64,000 nt of DNA from Allobosea sp. Root483D1 (GTDB lineage: Bacteria > Pseudomonadota > Alphaproteobacteria > Rhizobiales > Beijerinckiaceae). The notes beneath the pieces are model-generated. The model saw only the letters and a program-made list of their open reading frames with translations. It made no database searches and was not told the origin of the DNA. The stretch covers positions 688,853 through 752,852 of the forward strand of contig NZ_LMJW01000022.1 in the NCBI RefSeq assembly GCF_001429505.1, written 5' to 3'. Shown here in pieces: positions 17,241-25,958 of this stretch. Made by a program: the position numbers and the translations under genes. Position 1 is the stretch's first letter; each line of letters begins with the position of its first letter.

Positions 17241-18538
17241 CTCAATCCGCCGCTGCGCTGCCGCGCCTGTCGCTCGCCGGGGTCGAGGACCAGATTCTCG
17301 ACGGGACGATCAAGGGCGTCCCGTCCGCGGCCTCCCTGCGGCTCGGCGAGATCGGCCGGCAGGGCTGGAACGTCCTTGCCGGCGACATGCCGATGCCGCT
17401 CGCCGTCATTCGCGAGAGCGTGCTCAAGGCGAACAGCGCCTGGATGGCCGCCTTCACCGCCGCCAACGGCCTGCTGATCGCCCCGCACGGCAAGACGACG
17501 ATGGCACCGCAGCTCTTCGACCTGCAGATCGCCGATGGCGCCTGGGCGATCACGGTCGCGACCATGCAGCAGCTCACCGTCTGCCAGCGTTACGGGGTCA
17601 AGCGCGTCATCCTCGCCAACCAGCCGGTGGGCAAACAGGAGATCGCCGCCTGCTTCGAGGCCCTGCGGGAGCCGGGCTTCGAGCTCTACTGCCTCGCGGA
17701 CAGCCTCGCCGGCGTCGAACTGCTGGCGGAGGCTGCCGGAGGGCATCGCAACGCCAATCCGCTGCGTATCCTCGTCGAGATCGGCTTCATGGGCGGGCGT
17801 ACCGGCGCGCGCAGCCGCGAGGAGGCAATGGCGGTGGCGCGCGCCGTCGCTGCCTCGCCGGGCTTGCGGCTCTCCGGGTTCGAGTGCTTCGAGGGCTTGC
17901 TGAGTGAGGCCAAGGCGGCTGATCGGTTGCTCGATGAAGTGGTCGCGACGGCTGCGGCGGCTGAAGCCGAAGGGCTGCTCGGCCACGAACCGATGGTGCT
18001 GAGCGCCGGTGGAACCTCGCTCTTCGACCGCGCCGGCGAGCGCTTCAACGCCGCGTCCTTCGCGCGGCCCATCCTCAAGCTGCTGCGTTCCGGCTGCTAT
18101 CTCACCCATGACTCGACGACCTACACGGCCTCGTTTCGCCGGATCACGATGGAGACGAGCCTCGCCTTGCCGCCGGGCGGCTTGGAGCCGGCGCTGGAAG
18201 TCTGGGCCTATGTCCAGTCGCGGCCCGAGCGCGGGCGCAGCCTGCTCACCGTCGGCAAGCGCGACATCAGCTATGATTCCGGCTTTCCGGTGCCGTTGCG
18301 CTGGTATCGGCCGGGCGGCGCGATGGCGCGGCCGGAACCTATGCCTGCCGGACACACAGTGCTCGCGCTCAACGACCAGCACTGCCATCTCGGCACGCCG
18401 CTGAAGAGCCCGCTGGAGGTCGGCGACATGGTCGCCTTCGGTATCGGCCACCCCTGCACCACCTTCGACAAATGGGGGCTGCTGATGCTGGTCGACGACG
18501 CCTATCAGGTGACGGGGGCAATCCGGACCTTCTTCTGA
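17231..18538 (+). CDS. D-threonine aldolase / D-serine dehydratase (DSD1)-like PLP enzyme
   Basis: 435 residues, fold-type III (alanine-racemase-like N-terminal barrel) with PLP lysine K88 in IAPHGKTTMAP, typical of D-threonine aldolase, D-3-hydroxyaspartate dehydratase and eukaryotic-type D-serine dehydratase. The C-terminal domain has NDQHCHL and IGHPCTTFDKW, which supply the His and Cys ligands of the divalent metal used by this family. The start overlaps the preceding M81 gene by 10 nt, indicating translational coupling. The context implies that the M81 enzymes release a D-amino acid or 3-hydroxy-amino acid that is cleaved or deaminated here. Exact reaction not determinable. Confidence 0.85.
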   Translation: MAVAQSAAALPRLSLAGVEDQILDGTIKGVPSAASLRLGEIGRQGWNVLAGDMPMPLAVIRESVLKANSAWMAAFTAANGLLIAPHGKTTMAPQLFDLQIADGAWAITVATMQQLTVCQRYGVKRVILANQPVGKQEIAACFEALREPGFELYCLADSLAGVELLAEAAGGHRNANPLRILVEIGFMGGRTGARSREEAMAVARAVAASPGLRLSGFECFEGLLSEAKAADRLLDEVVATAAAAEAEGLLGHEPMVLSAGGTSLFDRAGERFNAASFARPILKLLRSGCYLTHDSTTYTASFRRITMETSLALPPGGLEPALEVWAYVQSRPERGRSLLTVGKRDISYDSGFPVPLRWYRPGGAMARPEPMPAGHTVLALNDQHCHLGTPLKSPLEVGDMVAFGIGHPCTTFDKWGLLMLVDDAYQVTGAIRTFF

Positions 18539-18570
18539 TCTGTTGTTTCTTGTCGTGAAACTCGCGATCC

Positions 18571-18600
18571 TTGACGCGAAATAACGGCGGCAACTACGCT
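18571..18600 (+). promoter_or_regulatory. candidate internal promoter upstream of M81 paralogue 3
   Basis: TTGACG (18571-18576), 18-nt spacer, TACGCT (18595-18600), in the 186-nt gap after the PLP enzyme gene. The -10 box is poor. Confidence 0.3.
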
Positions 18601-18724
18601 TTCGGTCAGGTTGCGAACCTACCGTCTCGGCGAACGAGCCTTGCCACGGCGAGACTTGAGAGGTTGCGGGCCGCCGCATGCGATCGGTGGTCCAGCGGCG
18701 GTAGCCGATGTCCGGGAGGTCGAT

Positions 18725-20233
18725 GTGCGTCTTGCCCTGATCCACATTGTCCAGGAGACCAACGACTTCAATCCGGTGCTGACGACGCTCGCCGACTTCC
18801 AGGCCTTCGGCCTTTATGAAGGCGAGGACATCGCCCGGCATTTCAGCGATATCGGCCAGATCGGTGGCCACTATGCCGCGATCAGGGAGTCGGGGCTCGA
18901 AGTCGAGACCGTCCCGATCATCCGCGCCTGGGCGGTGGCGGGCGGCCGGATTTCGCGCGAGGCCTTCGCTTTCTTCCAGGAGAAGATCCGCATCGGCCTC
19001 GAGGCGATCGGCCCGATCGACGGGCTCGTCCTGCATCTGCATGGCGCCTGCGCCGCCGAGGGCGTCGACGATGTCGAGGGCGAGCAGGCCGAGCTCTGCC
19101 GGCAGATCCTCGGTCCAGACATCCCGATCCTGCTCGGGCTCGATCACCACGCCAATGTCACCCACAAGATCATGGCCAATTGCACGGCCATCGTCGGGCA
19201 CCGCACCCAGCCGCATGACGTCTTCGATACCGGCAAGGTCGGCACGCAAGTGCTGCTGCGGATTCTGACCGGCAAGCTCAAACCGGTCATGGCCTGGCGC
19301 AAGATCCCGCTGCTCTCGCATCAGGAGCAGTTCCTGACCTCGAAGGGCCCGATGAAAATCTGGTTCGACCAAGCGAGGGCGTTGGAGGCAGATCCGCGCG
19401 TGCTTCAGGCCTCGAACTATCCGATGCAGCCCTGGCTCGATGTCGCCGAGGGCGGCTGGTCGACCATCGTCGTCACCGATGGCGATCAGACCTTGGCCGA
19501 AAAACTTGCTGACGAGCTCGCCGATCTCGCCTGGTTAATGCGCGACGATTTCCAGGTTCGCGAAGCGGTCTCGGTCGACGACGCCGTACGAGCGGGCGAT
19601 GCCGCCGAGCGTGGCATGATCGTGCTGAGCGATACCGGCGATACCGTCTTCGGCGGCGCGGCCGGCGACAGCAACCTGATCCTCGAGTCGATCCTGCGGC
19701 AGGGTACAAGGAGCCGCACCCTGATCCCCCTGATCTCGCCGCAGGCGGTCGCGACATTGGTCGCAGCGGGCGAGGGCGCCGAGGTGACCTTGCCGCTCGG
19801 CGGCGATGCGGCGACCGCATTCTTCAAGCCGCTCACGGTGACCGGGCGGGTCAGGCGGATCGGTGGCGGCCCGGTCCGACTGGATTACAATCACCAGCCC
19901 GAAGTCGACATGGGCCGGGTGGTGGTCTTCGATGTCGGGCCGGTGACCCTGCTGATCAGCGAACTCCGCGGCGTCGCCGGCAATGTGCCGGGTGTCTACG
20001 AGGCCTTCGGCATCGATCTTTCCGACTACAAGATGGCGGTGCTCAAGACGGCCTCGAACTTCCAGTATTTCGCCCCGATCACCTCGCAGGTGATCCGCGC
20101 CGACACGCGCGGACCGGGGCAGTCCGATGTCTTCACCCTGCCGTGGCAGCGCATTCCACGGCCTGTCTACCCACTGGAAACGATAAGCGACTGGCGGGCG
20201 CATTCGTCCCAGCCGGGAGCGGGAACGGGCTGA
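18725..20233 (+). CDS. M81-family metallopeptidase (MlrC-like), paralogue 3
   Basis: 502 residues starting at GTG (VRLALIHIVQETNDFNP) with GGGAGG 5 nt upstream; a frame extension back to 18611 gives sequence unlike the family. Metal-site segments VQETNDF, LGLDHHANVTHK, HRTQPHDVFDTG and FGGAAGDSN are present. It is distinct from paralogues 1 and 2, and all three differ at the first metal motif (HETHS, TETNT, QETND), so they are not recent duplicates. It lies 31 nt before the ABC transporter binding-protein gene and is probably co-transcribed with it. Confidence 0.87.
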   Translation: MRLALIHIVQETNDFNPVLTTLADFQAFGLYEGEDIARHFSDIGQIGGHYAAIRESGLEVETVPIIRAWAVAGGRISREAFAFFQEKIRIGLEAIGPIDGLVLHLHGACAAEGVDDVEGEQAELCRQILGPDIPILLGLDHHANVTHKIMANCTAIVGHRTQPHDVFDTGKVGTQVLLRILTGKLKPVMAWRKIPLLSHQEQFLTSKGPMKIWFDQARALEADPRVLQASNYPMQPWLDVAEGGWSTIVVTDGDQTLAEKLADELADLAWLMRDDFQVREAVSVDDAVRAGDAAERGMIVLSDTGDTVFGGAAGDSNLILESILRQGTRSRTLIPLISPQAVATLVAAGEGAEVTLPLGGDAATAFFKPLTVTGRVRRIGGGPVRLDYNHQPEVDMGRVVVFDVGPVTLLISELRGVAGNVPGVYEAFGIDLSDYKMAVLKTASNFQYFAPITSQVIRADTRGPGQSDVFTLPWQRIPRPVYPLETISDWRAHSSQPGAGTG

Positions 20234-20264
20234 TTGTCGACCTGAACAACAAGAGGGGAGAGCG

Positions 20265-21806
20265 ATGACAAAGCTGTCGCGACGTCAATTCTGCATCACC
20301 GGTCTCACCCTGGCGGGAGCAGCGCCGCTGCTCGCGGCCGGCCCTGCCTTCGCCCAGCAGCTCAAGGGCGGCACGCTGCGTGTCGCGGTTCTCAGCGAGC
20401 TCGCCAATTTCGATCCCCAGCAGCTCTCGACGGTCAATTTCCACGTCATCAAGAACCTCTATGACAGCCTGATCGAGTACACGCCGGAGGGAAAGCCGCA
20501 GCCGAGCCTCGCGACCGAGTGGAAAATCTCGCCTGACAAGACCTCGGTCAGCCTGACGCTGCGCGATGGCGTCACCTTCCACAACGGCGCGCCCTTCAAG
20601 TCGGATTCCGTGCTGGCGACGCTGCAGAAGGGCGCCGACCCCAAGCGCGGCAAAAACGTCTTCTCGACCATGTCGATCGTCAAGGACTGGTCGGCGCCGG
20701 ACGAGCGCACGGTGGTGATCAACTTCAAGGCGCCGGCGCCCGAGCGCCAGATCCTCGATCTCCTGCAGTTCCTCATCCCGATCGAGGCCAAGGGCATCGA
20801 CACGGTCGAGACCGTGCCGGCCGGCACCGGGCCCTACACGCTGGTCAGCCGCGCCGTCGGCCAGGGGCTGACGCTCAAGGCCAATCCGAAATACTGGCGC
20901 GAGAAGCAGCCGATCGCGCAGGACCTCGTCTTCACCGTGTTCAGCGAGGACGCGGCCGCCACTGCCGCGCTGGAATCGGGCGCGGTCGACATCGTCTACA
21001 ACGGCTCCTCGCGCAGCGCCGTGCGGCTGAAGGGCGCCGGCTATCAGGTCTTCGCCGGACCGGGCCCGCTGGTGCAGGTCTTCCGCATCAACTCGACGCG
21101 CGGCCCTTTCCGCAACAAATCGTTCCGGCAGGCCTTCAACCATCTGATGGATCGCGCCAGCATCCTGCGTGTCGGCTATGCCGGCATGGGCAAGGTCGTG
21201 GCGCTGCCCTGGGCGCCGGCGAGCCCGGCCTTCGACGACAACTACACCAACACTTACGCCTATGACCTTGAAAAGGCGAAGAAGCTGATCACCGCCTCCG
21301 GCCTGTCCGCCGACGAGATGAAGGGCTGGAAGCTGCTGGTCAACGGCAGCGACGAGGCCTCCGTATCGATCAGCCAGATCGTGCAGGGCTCGCTGCAGAA
21401 GATCGGCGTGCCGATCGACCTCGACATGCGCCAGGGCGCCGAATACGTCACCGCACTGCTCGGCGGCGACTTCGCCGCGACCTTCGGCGCGGTCGGCAAT
21501 GTCCAGAAATTCCCGTCGCGGGTCACGACCAACTCGATCTACCGCACCTCCGGCAATCCGATCTTGAAGGACCCGCACCCGCATCCGGATTATGTCGCGG
21601 CGATCGCCAAGGTCGACGCCGCTGCCGGCGGCGAGGCGGAGGTCAAGGCGGCCTATGACAACCTCAACCGCGTCATGGTCGAGGAGGCCTTCGGCATTCC
21701 GACCAATTCCTACGATGTCGGCCTGATCGTCGCCTCTGAGAAAATCAGCGGCATCACGCTCGACATCGACAACCTCTTCATCGCCCGCACCATCGGGTTC
21801 AAGTGA
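20265..21806 (+). CDS. ABC transporter substrate-binding protein, family 5 (peptide/nickel type)
   Basis: 513 residues. The N-terminus KLSRRQFCITG plus a hydrophobic stretch ending in AGPAFAQ is a twin-arginine signal peptide with an AxA cleavage site, so the folded protein is exported to the periplasm. The mature part has the SBP_bac_5 pattern: FDPQ near the N-terminus, LYDSLIEYTPEGKPQPSLA and WKISPDKTSVSLTLRDGVTFHNGAP. Such proteins bind peptides, opines, glutathione or similar. It starts the transporter section of the operon, with GGGGAGAG upstream of the ATG. The ligand is probably the substrate of the M81 enzymes. Confidence 0.92.
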   Translation: MTKLSRRQFCITGLTLAGAAPLLAAGPAFAQQLKGGTLRVAVLSELANFDPQQLSTVNFHVIKNLYDSLIEYTPEGKPQPSLATEWKISPDKTSVSLTLRDGVTFHNGAPFKSDSVLATLQKGADPKRGKNVFSTMSIVKDWSAPDERTVVINFKAPAPERQILDLLQFLIPIEAKGIDTVETVPAGTGPYTLVSRAVGQGLTLKANPKYWREKQPIAQDLVFTVFSEDAAATAALESGAVDIVYNGSSRSAVRLKGAGYQVFAGPGPLVQVFRINSTRGPFRNKSFRQAFNHLMDRASILRVGYAGMGKVVALPWAPASPAFDDNYTNTYAYDLEKAKKLITASGLSADEMKGWKLLVNGSDEASVSISQIVQGSLQKIGVPIDLDMRQGAEYVTALLGGDFAATFGAVGNVQKFPSRVTTNSIYRTSGNPILKDPHPHPDYVAAIAKVDAAAGGEAEVKAAYDNLNRVMVEEAFGIPTNSYDVGLIVASEKISGITLDIDNLFIARTIGFK

Positions 21807-21861
21807 GGCGGTGGAACGGGGCCAGCCCGGTGCCTGACGTATTGCGGTTCGGCGCTGGCCC

Positions 21862-22740
21862 ATGAAGGAGGCGTTGGCATCCCTGCGCCACCTGCTGCGC
21901 CGGTTGCTCGCCCGGCGTGGCACTGCTCTGAGCTTGATCTTCCTTGCTCTGGTCGCGTTGACCGCGACCTTCGCCGGCCTGCTGCCGCTCGATCCACTGG
22001 CGCAAAGCATTGCGGATTCGCTGAAGCCGCCCTCGGCCGAGAGCTGGTTCGGCACCGACGAACTCGGCCGCGACATCCTGGCCCGCGTCGTCTACGGCGC
22101 GCGCACCTCCCTGGTCACGGCCTTCGGCGCCGTCCTGATCGCGGCGCTGATCGGCGTGCCGGTCGGGCTCGTCGCCGGCTTCTACGGTGATTGGCGCGAC
22201 TCGCTGCTGATGCGCTGCATCGACGTGCTGCTTGCCCTGCCGAACATCCTCTTCGCCATGGCGCTGATCGCGGTGCTGGGCCGCAGCCAGGGCGCGGCGC
22301 TGATCGCCGTCGGCATCGCCGGCATTCCGGGTTTCGCCCGGATCGCGAGGGCGCAGGTGATGGCGCTGCGCCAGCTCGATTTCGTCATGGCGGTGCGCAG
22401 CTTCGGCGGCGGGCCCGGCTACATCATGCTGCGGACCCTCCTGCCGAACATCCTCAGCCCGCTCGTGGTCCAGGCGATCGTGCTGGCCTCGATCGCGATC
22501 CTGCTCGAGGCGGCGCTCGCCTTCCTCGGCGTCGGCGTGCCGCCGCCGACCCCGAGCTGGGGCGAGATGTTGCGGACCGGCAAATCCTATCTCTACGAGG
22601 CGCCGAGCTATGCCGTGCTGCCCGGCCTTGTGCTGACGCTGACGATCCTTTCCTTCGATACGATCGGGCGGGCTCTGACCGCGATCCTCGACCGCGACGA
22701 GACCGAGGCCTCCGGCGTGGCGATCGGAGGCCGGCGATGA
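21862..22740 (+). CDS. ABC transporter permease, DppC/OppC type
   Basis: 292 residues with an N-terminal membrane helix (SLIFLALVALTATFAGLLPL), the family segment WFGTDELGRDILARVVYGARTSL and about five further helices; the EAA-like coupling loop is FDFVMAVRSFGGGPGYIMLRTLLPN-like, between helices 4 and 5. Forms the inner-membrane channel with the next gene. It precedes the DppB-type gene, the reverse of the common B-C order, and the stop overlaps the next start (ATGA). Confidence 0.92.
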   Translation: MKEALASLRHLLRRLLARRGTALSLIFLALVALTATFAGLLPLDPLAQSIADSLKPPSAESWFGTDELGRDILARVVYGARTSLVTAFGAVLIAALIGVPVGLVAGFYGDWRDSLLMRCIDVLLALPNILFAMALIAVLGRSQGAALIAVGIAGIPGFARIARAQVMALRQLDFVMAVRSFGGGPGYIMLRTLLPNILSPLVVQAIVLASIAILLEAALAFLGVGVPPPTPSWGEMLRTGKSYLYEAPSYAVLPGLVLTLTILSFDTIGRALTAILDRDETEASGVAIGGRR

Positions 22741-23684
22741 CGGCCTATGTCCTGCGCCGCCTCGCCCAGATGCTGCCCGTGCTGCTGATCGCCTCCTTCG
22801 CGATCTTCGCGATGATCTATGCCGTGCCGGGCGGGCCGGTCGCGGTCATCGCCGGCGAGAACGCCACGCCCGAGGAAATCGCCGAGGTGACCCGGCGCTT
22901 CGGCTTCGACCGGCCGATGGTGGTGCAATATGCCGACTGGCTCGGCCGGGCGGTCACCGGCGATTTTGGCCTGTCGCTGCACAGCCGCCAGCCGGTGCTG
23001 CAGTTGATCGGCGAGCGGCTGCCGGCAACGCTGCAGCTCGCGCTCTCGGCGATCATCGTGGCGCTCGTCATCGGCATCCCGGTCGCGATCGCCAGCGCGG
23101 TCAGGCCGAATTCCTGGCTCGATCGCGTGCTCAGCGGCTGGAGCGCGTTGGCCCTCGGCGTGCCGACCTTCTGGCTCGGCATCCTGCTGATCCTGCTCTT
23201 TGCCGTCGAACTGCGCTGGCTGCCCTCGGCCTCGCGCTATGTGCCGCTCTGGGAAGCGCCGCTCGATGCCCTGCGCAGCCTCGTCCTGCCGGCGCTGACG
23301 CTCGGCGTCTACGTTTCGGGCGTGCTCGGGCGCTTCCTGCGGGCGTCGCTGATCGGCGAAGCGCGAGCCGACTATGTCCGCACCGCCCGCGCCAAGGGCG
23401 TGCCGGAGAGGCGCGTCGTCGGCCTGCACATCATGCGTAACGCGCTTTTGCCCTTCGTCACCATCGTCGGGCTGATGATGGCGCACTTCATCGGCGGCGC
23501 CGTGGTGACCGAGGCGGTCTTCACCTATCCGGGCCTCGGGCGCCTCTTGATCCAGGCGATCACCACCCGCGACTACCCGCTGATCCAGGGCTGCATCCTG
23601 GTGATCCTGATCGCCTACATGCTGATCAACCTCGCGGTCGACATGCTCTACGCCTGGATCGACCCGCGGATCGAATACCGATGA
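22737..23684 (+). CDS. ABC transporter permease, DppB/OppB type
   Basis: 315 residues with about six membrane helices. Typical DppB features: YVLRRLAQMLPVLLIASF at the N-terminus, GDFGLSLHSRQPV in the first loop, YVRTARAKGVPERRVVGLHIMRNALLP as the ATPase-coupling loop and FTYPGLGRLLIQAI near the end. Start ATG at 22737 overlaps the previous stop by 4 nt. No ATPase gene follows: the next gene is a convergent IclR regulator, so ATPase subunits must come from another locus. Confidence 0.93.
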   Translation: MTAYVLRRLAQMLPVLLIASFAIFAMIYAVPGGPVAVIAGENATPEEIAEVTRRFGFDRPMVVQYADWLGRAVTGDFGLSLHSRQPVLQLIGERLPATLQLALSAIIVALVIGIPVAIASAVRPNSWLDRVLSGWSALALGVPTFWLGILLILLFAVELRWLPSASRYVPLWEAPLDALRSLVLPALTLGVYVSGVLGRFLRASLIGEARADYVRTARAKGVPERRVVGLHIMRNALLPFVTIVGLMMAHFIGGAVVTEAVFTYPGLGRLLIQAITTRDYPLIQGCILVILIAYMLINLAVDMLYAWIDPRIEYR

Positions 23685-23692
23685 GCCGGCCG

Positions 23693-24481
23693 TCAGCCCG
23701 CTGCTGCCGGCTGCGAGCCGAGCCGGGCCGAGATGCCGGCCGCGATCTCGCGCAGCCGCGCGCCGGCCTTGGCCGCCAGCGAATGCGGCATCCGCATCAG
23801 CGGCGCCGAGATCGAGAGCGCCGCGACCGGATAGCCGTTCTCGTCGAGGATCGGCGCGCCGATGCACATCGCGCCGTCCTCGTTCTCGCCCATCTCGGTG
23901 GCGTAGCCGGTCCGTGCCACCTGGCGCAGCTGGCGCTCGATCTCCTCGCGTTCGAGCAGCGTGCGGCCGGTGCGCTCGGTCAGCGGCAGGTCGAGCTGCC
24001 GCTGTCGTTCGGCCTCGGGCAGGAAGGCGAGGATCGCCTTGCCGAGCGCGGTCGAGTGCATCGGGTGGCTGTCGCCGATACGTGCCTGCATCCTGAGCGA
24101 GCGATTGGCCTCGATCAGGTCGATATAGACGATCGTGCCGTTGCCCTTCACGGCGAGGTTCACCGTCTCGTTGAACTCATGCATCAGCTCGGTCATCGCC
24201 GGCCGGGCGAGCGTGCGGATCTTGCTGACGCTGGCATCGGCGCGGGCGATCGCACGCATTTGCGGGCCGAGCGTGTAGCGATCCGTCGCCCGGTTGTGGT
24301 CGAGGAATTTGGCGGCCGTCAGCGTCTGCAGATAGCGGAAGGTCGTCGTCTTCGGAATCCGCAATTCCTTGCTGACGGCAGTGAGCGCGATCTCGTGGCC
24401 GTGGCGCGCGACCAGTTCCAGCACCTTCAGCGCCTTCATCACCGGCTGCACGACATAAGGGTTCTCGGTCGTCTTCGGCAT
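23693..24481 (-). CDS. IclR-family transcriptional regulator
   Basis: 262 residues. N-terminal winged HTH (MKALKVLELVARHGHEIALTAVSKELRIPKTTTFRYLQTL) and a C-terminal GAF-like effector domain ending with GYPVAALSISAP. The start MPKTTENPYV at 24481 has CGGAG 6 nt upstream; an extended frame to 24847 overlaps the divergent aminotransferase gene and is rejected. It faces the ABC permease gene (8-nt gap between stops) and is divergent from the aminotransferase, so control of one or both is likely. Effector unknown. Confidence 0.92.
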   Translation of the reverse strand: MPKTTENPYVVQPVMKALKVLELVARHGHEIALTAVSKELRIPKTTTFRYLQTLTAAKFLDHNRATDRYTLGPQMRAIARADASVSKIRTLARPAMTELMHEFNETVNLAVKGNGTIVYIDLIEANRSLRMQARIGDSHPMHSTALGKAILAFLPEAERQRQLDLPLTERTGRTLLEREEIERQLRQVARTGYATEMGENEDGAMCIGAPILDENGYPVAALSISAPLMRMPHSLAAKAGARLREIAAGISARLGSQPAAAG

Positions 24482-24540
24482 GGCCGCTCCGGTCGTCCCC
24501 TGAACGATGAGCCGGCATAGCCAGCGCCATCGAATTCCGC

Positions 24541-24557
24541 AACACGAAACCCGTGTT
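24541..24557. promoter_or_regulatory. inverted repeat between the IclR and aminotransferase genes
   Basis: AACACG-AAACC-CGTGTT, perfect 6-bp arms with a 5-bp centre, located 60 bp upstream of each gene's start. A probable IclR-type operator. Confidence 0.5.
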
Positions 24558-24616
24558 CCTTTACGCGGATGGAGCGCTTTGGTCTGCTCGTGCGGATTGC
24601 AGCGGAGGCGGCGGAC

Positions 24617-25930
24617 GTGGCAGCGAACGGCACCGAGCAGGCGGGAACACTGCGCTTCGAGGAATCGGCCCGGCAGATCGCCAAGAATGCGCGCTTCATC
24701 GCGGGTGGGGTGAACAGCAATTTCCGGCTCGGCATGGCGCCGGGACCGCTCGTCTTCGAGCGTGGCGAGGGCGCCTATCTCATCGACGTCGATGGCAACC
24801 GGATCATCGACTATTACTGCGGCATGGGCGCGACCGTGCTCGGCCACACCCCTGCGCCAGTGCTGGAGGCGGTCAGGACACAGGCGGAAAAAGGCATTCT
24901 CTTCGCCGGCCAGGCGCCGATCGAATACGAGGCGGCGAAGCTGATCTGCGAGCGCGTGCCCTCAGCCGAGCGGCTGCGCTTCGGCTCATCGGGTTCGGAG
25001 GTGGCGCAGGCGGCGATACGGCTCGCCCGCGCCGCCACCGGTCGGCGGACCATCGTGAAGTTCGAGGGGCACTATCACGGCTGGTTCGACAACATCCTCT
25101 GGTCCACCGCGCCGGGGCTGAATGCGGCCGGGCCGGAGGATGTGCCGACCCCGGTGATCGGCAGCAAGGGCCAGGACCCAGACGCGGGCGAGGGGCTCTC
25201 CATTCTCGGCTGGAACGATCTCGCCGCGCTGGAAGCGCGCCTCGCCAGGGGCGACGTCGCAGCGGTGCTGATGGAGCCGGCGATGTGCAACCAGGGCGCC
25301 ATCGCCCCGGCGCCGGGCTATCTCGAAGGCGCGCTCGCCGCCTGCCGCCGGCATGGCGCGCTGCTGATCTTCGACGAGGTCATCACCGGCTTTCGCCTCG
25401 CTCGCGGCGGCGCGCAGGAGCGCTTCGGCGTCACGCCCGATCTCACTCTCATGGCCAAGGCGATCGCCAACGGCTTTCCGGTCGCGGCGATCGCCGGCCG
25501 GGCCGATCTCGTCGACCAGTTCGCCGACGGCGTGCTGCATGGCGGCACCTTCAACGCCCAGCCGATCGCGATGGCGGCGATGGTCGCGACGCAGAAGCTC
25601 CTGACGCCAGAGCATTACGAGCGCAGTTCCGCCCATGGCCAGCGCCTGCAGGACGGCATCCGCACGATCCTGGCTGAGGCGGGAATCAAGGCACAGGTCG
25701 CCGGCTTCCCACTGATGTTCCATGTCGCCTTCGGGCTCGACGCGCCGGCGCGGACCTATCGGGATGTCGCGCGTTCGGACAAGGTCGCCTACAGCCGCTT
25801 CGCCCATGCGCTGCTCAGGCGCGGCGTGCGTGTGCTGGAACGGGGCGCCTGGTTCGTCTCCTCGGAGCATGACGCGGCGGTCGTCGATGCCACGCTCGAG
25901 GCGGTTCGGGGAGCCGTCGCGGAGATCTGA
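24617..25930 (+). CDS. class III aminotransferase, glutamate-1-semialdehyde aminomutase-like
   Basis: 437 residues from a GTG at 24617, which has GGAGG 8 nt upstream; an ATG at 24569 (16 residues longer) lacks any ribosome binding site. PLP-dependent fold-type I: FGSSGSEVAQAAIRLARAATG, FEGHYHGW, IFDEVITGFR and the Schiff-base lysine in LMAKAIANGFP, with GGTFNAQPIA near the phosphate site. It looks like HemL, but its catabolic context argues for a transaminase or aminomutase acting on a degradation product rather than on heme synthesis. Single gene, divergent from IclR. Confidence 0.88.
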   Translation: MAANGTEQAGTLRFEESARQIAKNARFIAGGVNSNFRLGMAPGPLVFERGEGAYLIDVDGNRIIDYYCGMGATVLGHTPAPVLEAVRTQAEKGILFAGQAPIEYEAAKLICERVPSAERLRFGSSGSEVAQAAIRLARAATGRRTIVKFEGHYHGWFDNILWSTAPGLNAAGPEDVPTPVIGSKGQDPDAGEGLSILGWNDLAALEARLARGDVAAVLMEPAMCNQGAIAPAPGYLEGALAACRRHGALLIFDEVITGFRLARGGAQERFGVTPDLTLMAKAIANGFPVAAIAGRADLVDQFADGVLHGGTFNAQPIAMAAMVATQKLLTPEHYERSSAHGQRLQDGIRTILAEAGIKAQVAGFPLMFHVAFGLDAPARTYRDVARSDKVAYSRFAHALLRRGVRVLERGAWFVSSEHDAAVVDATLEAVRGAVAEI

Positions 25931-25958
25931 GCCAGGCAGATAGATGCCCTGTGCCTGA

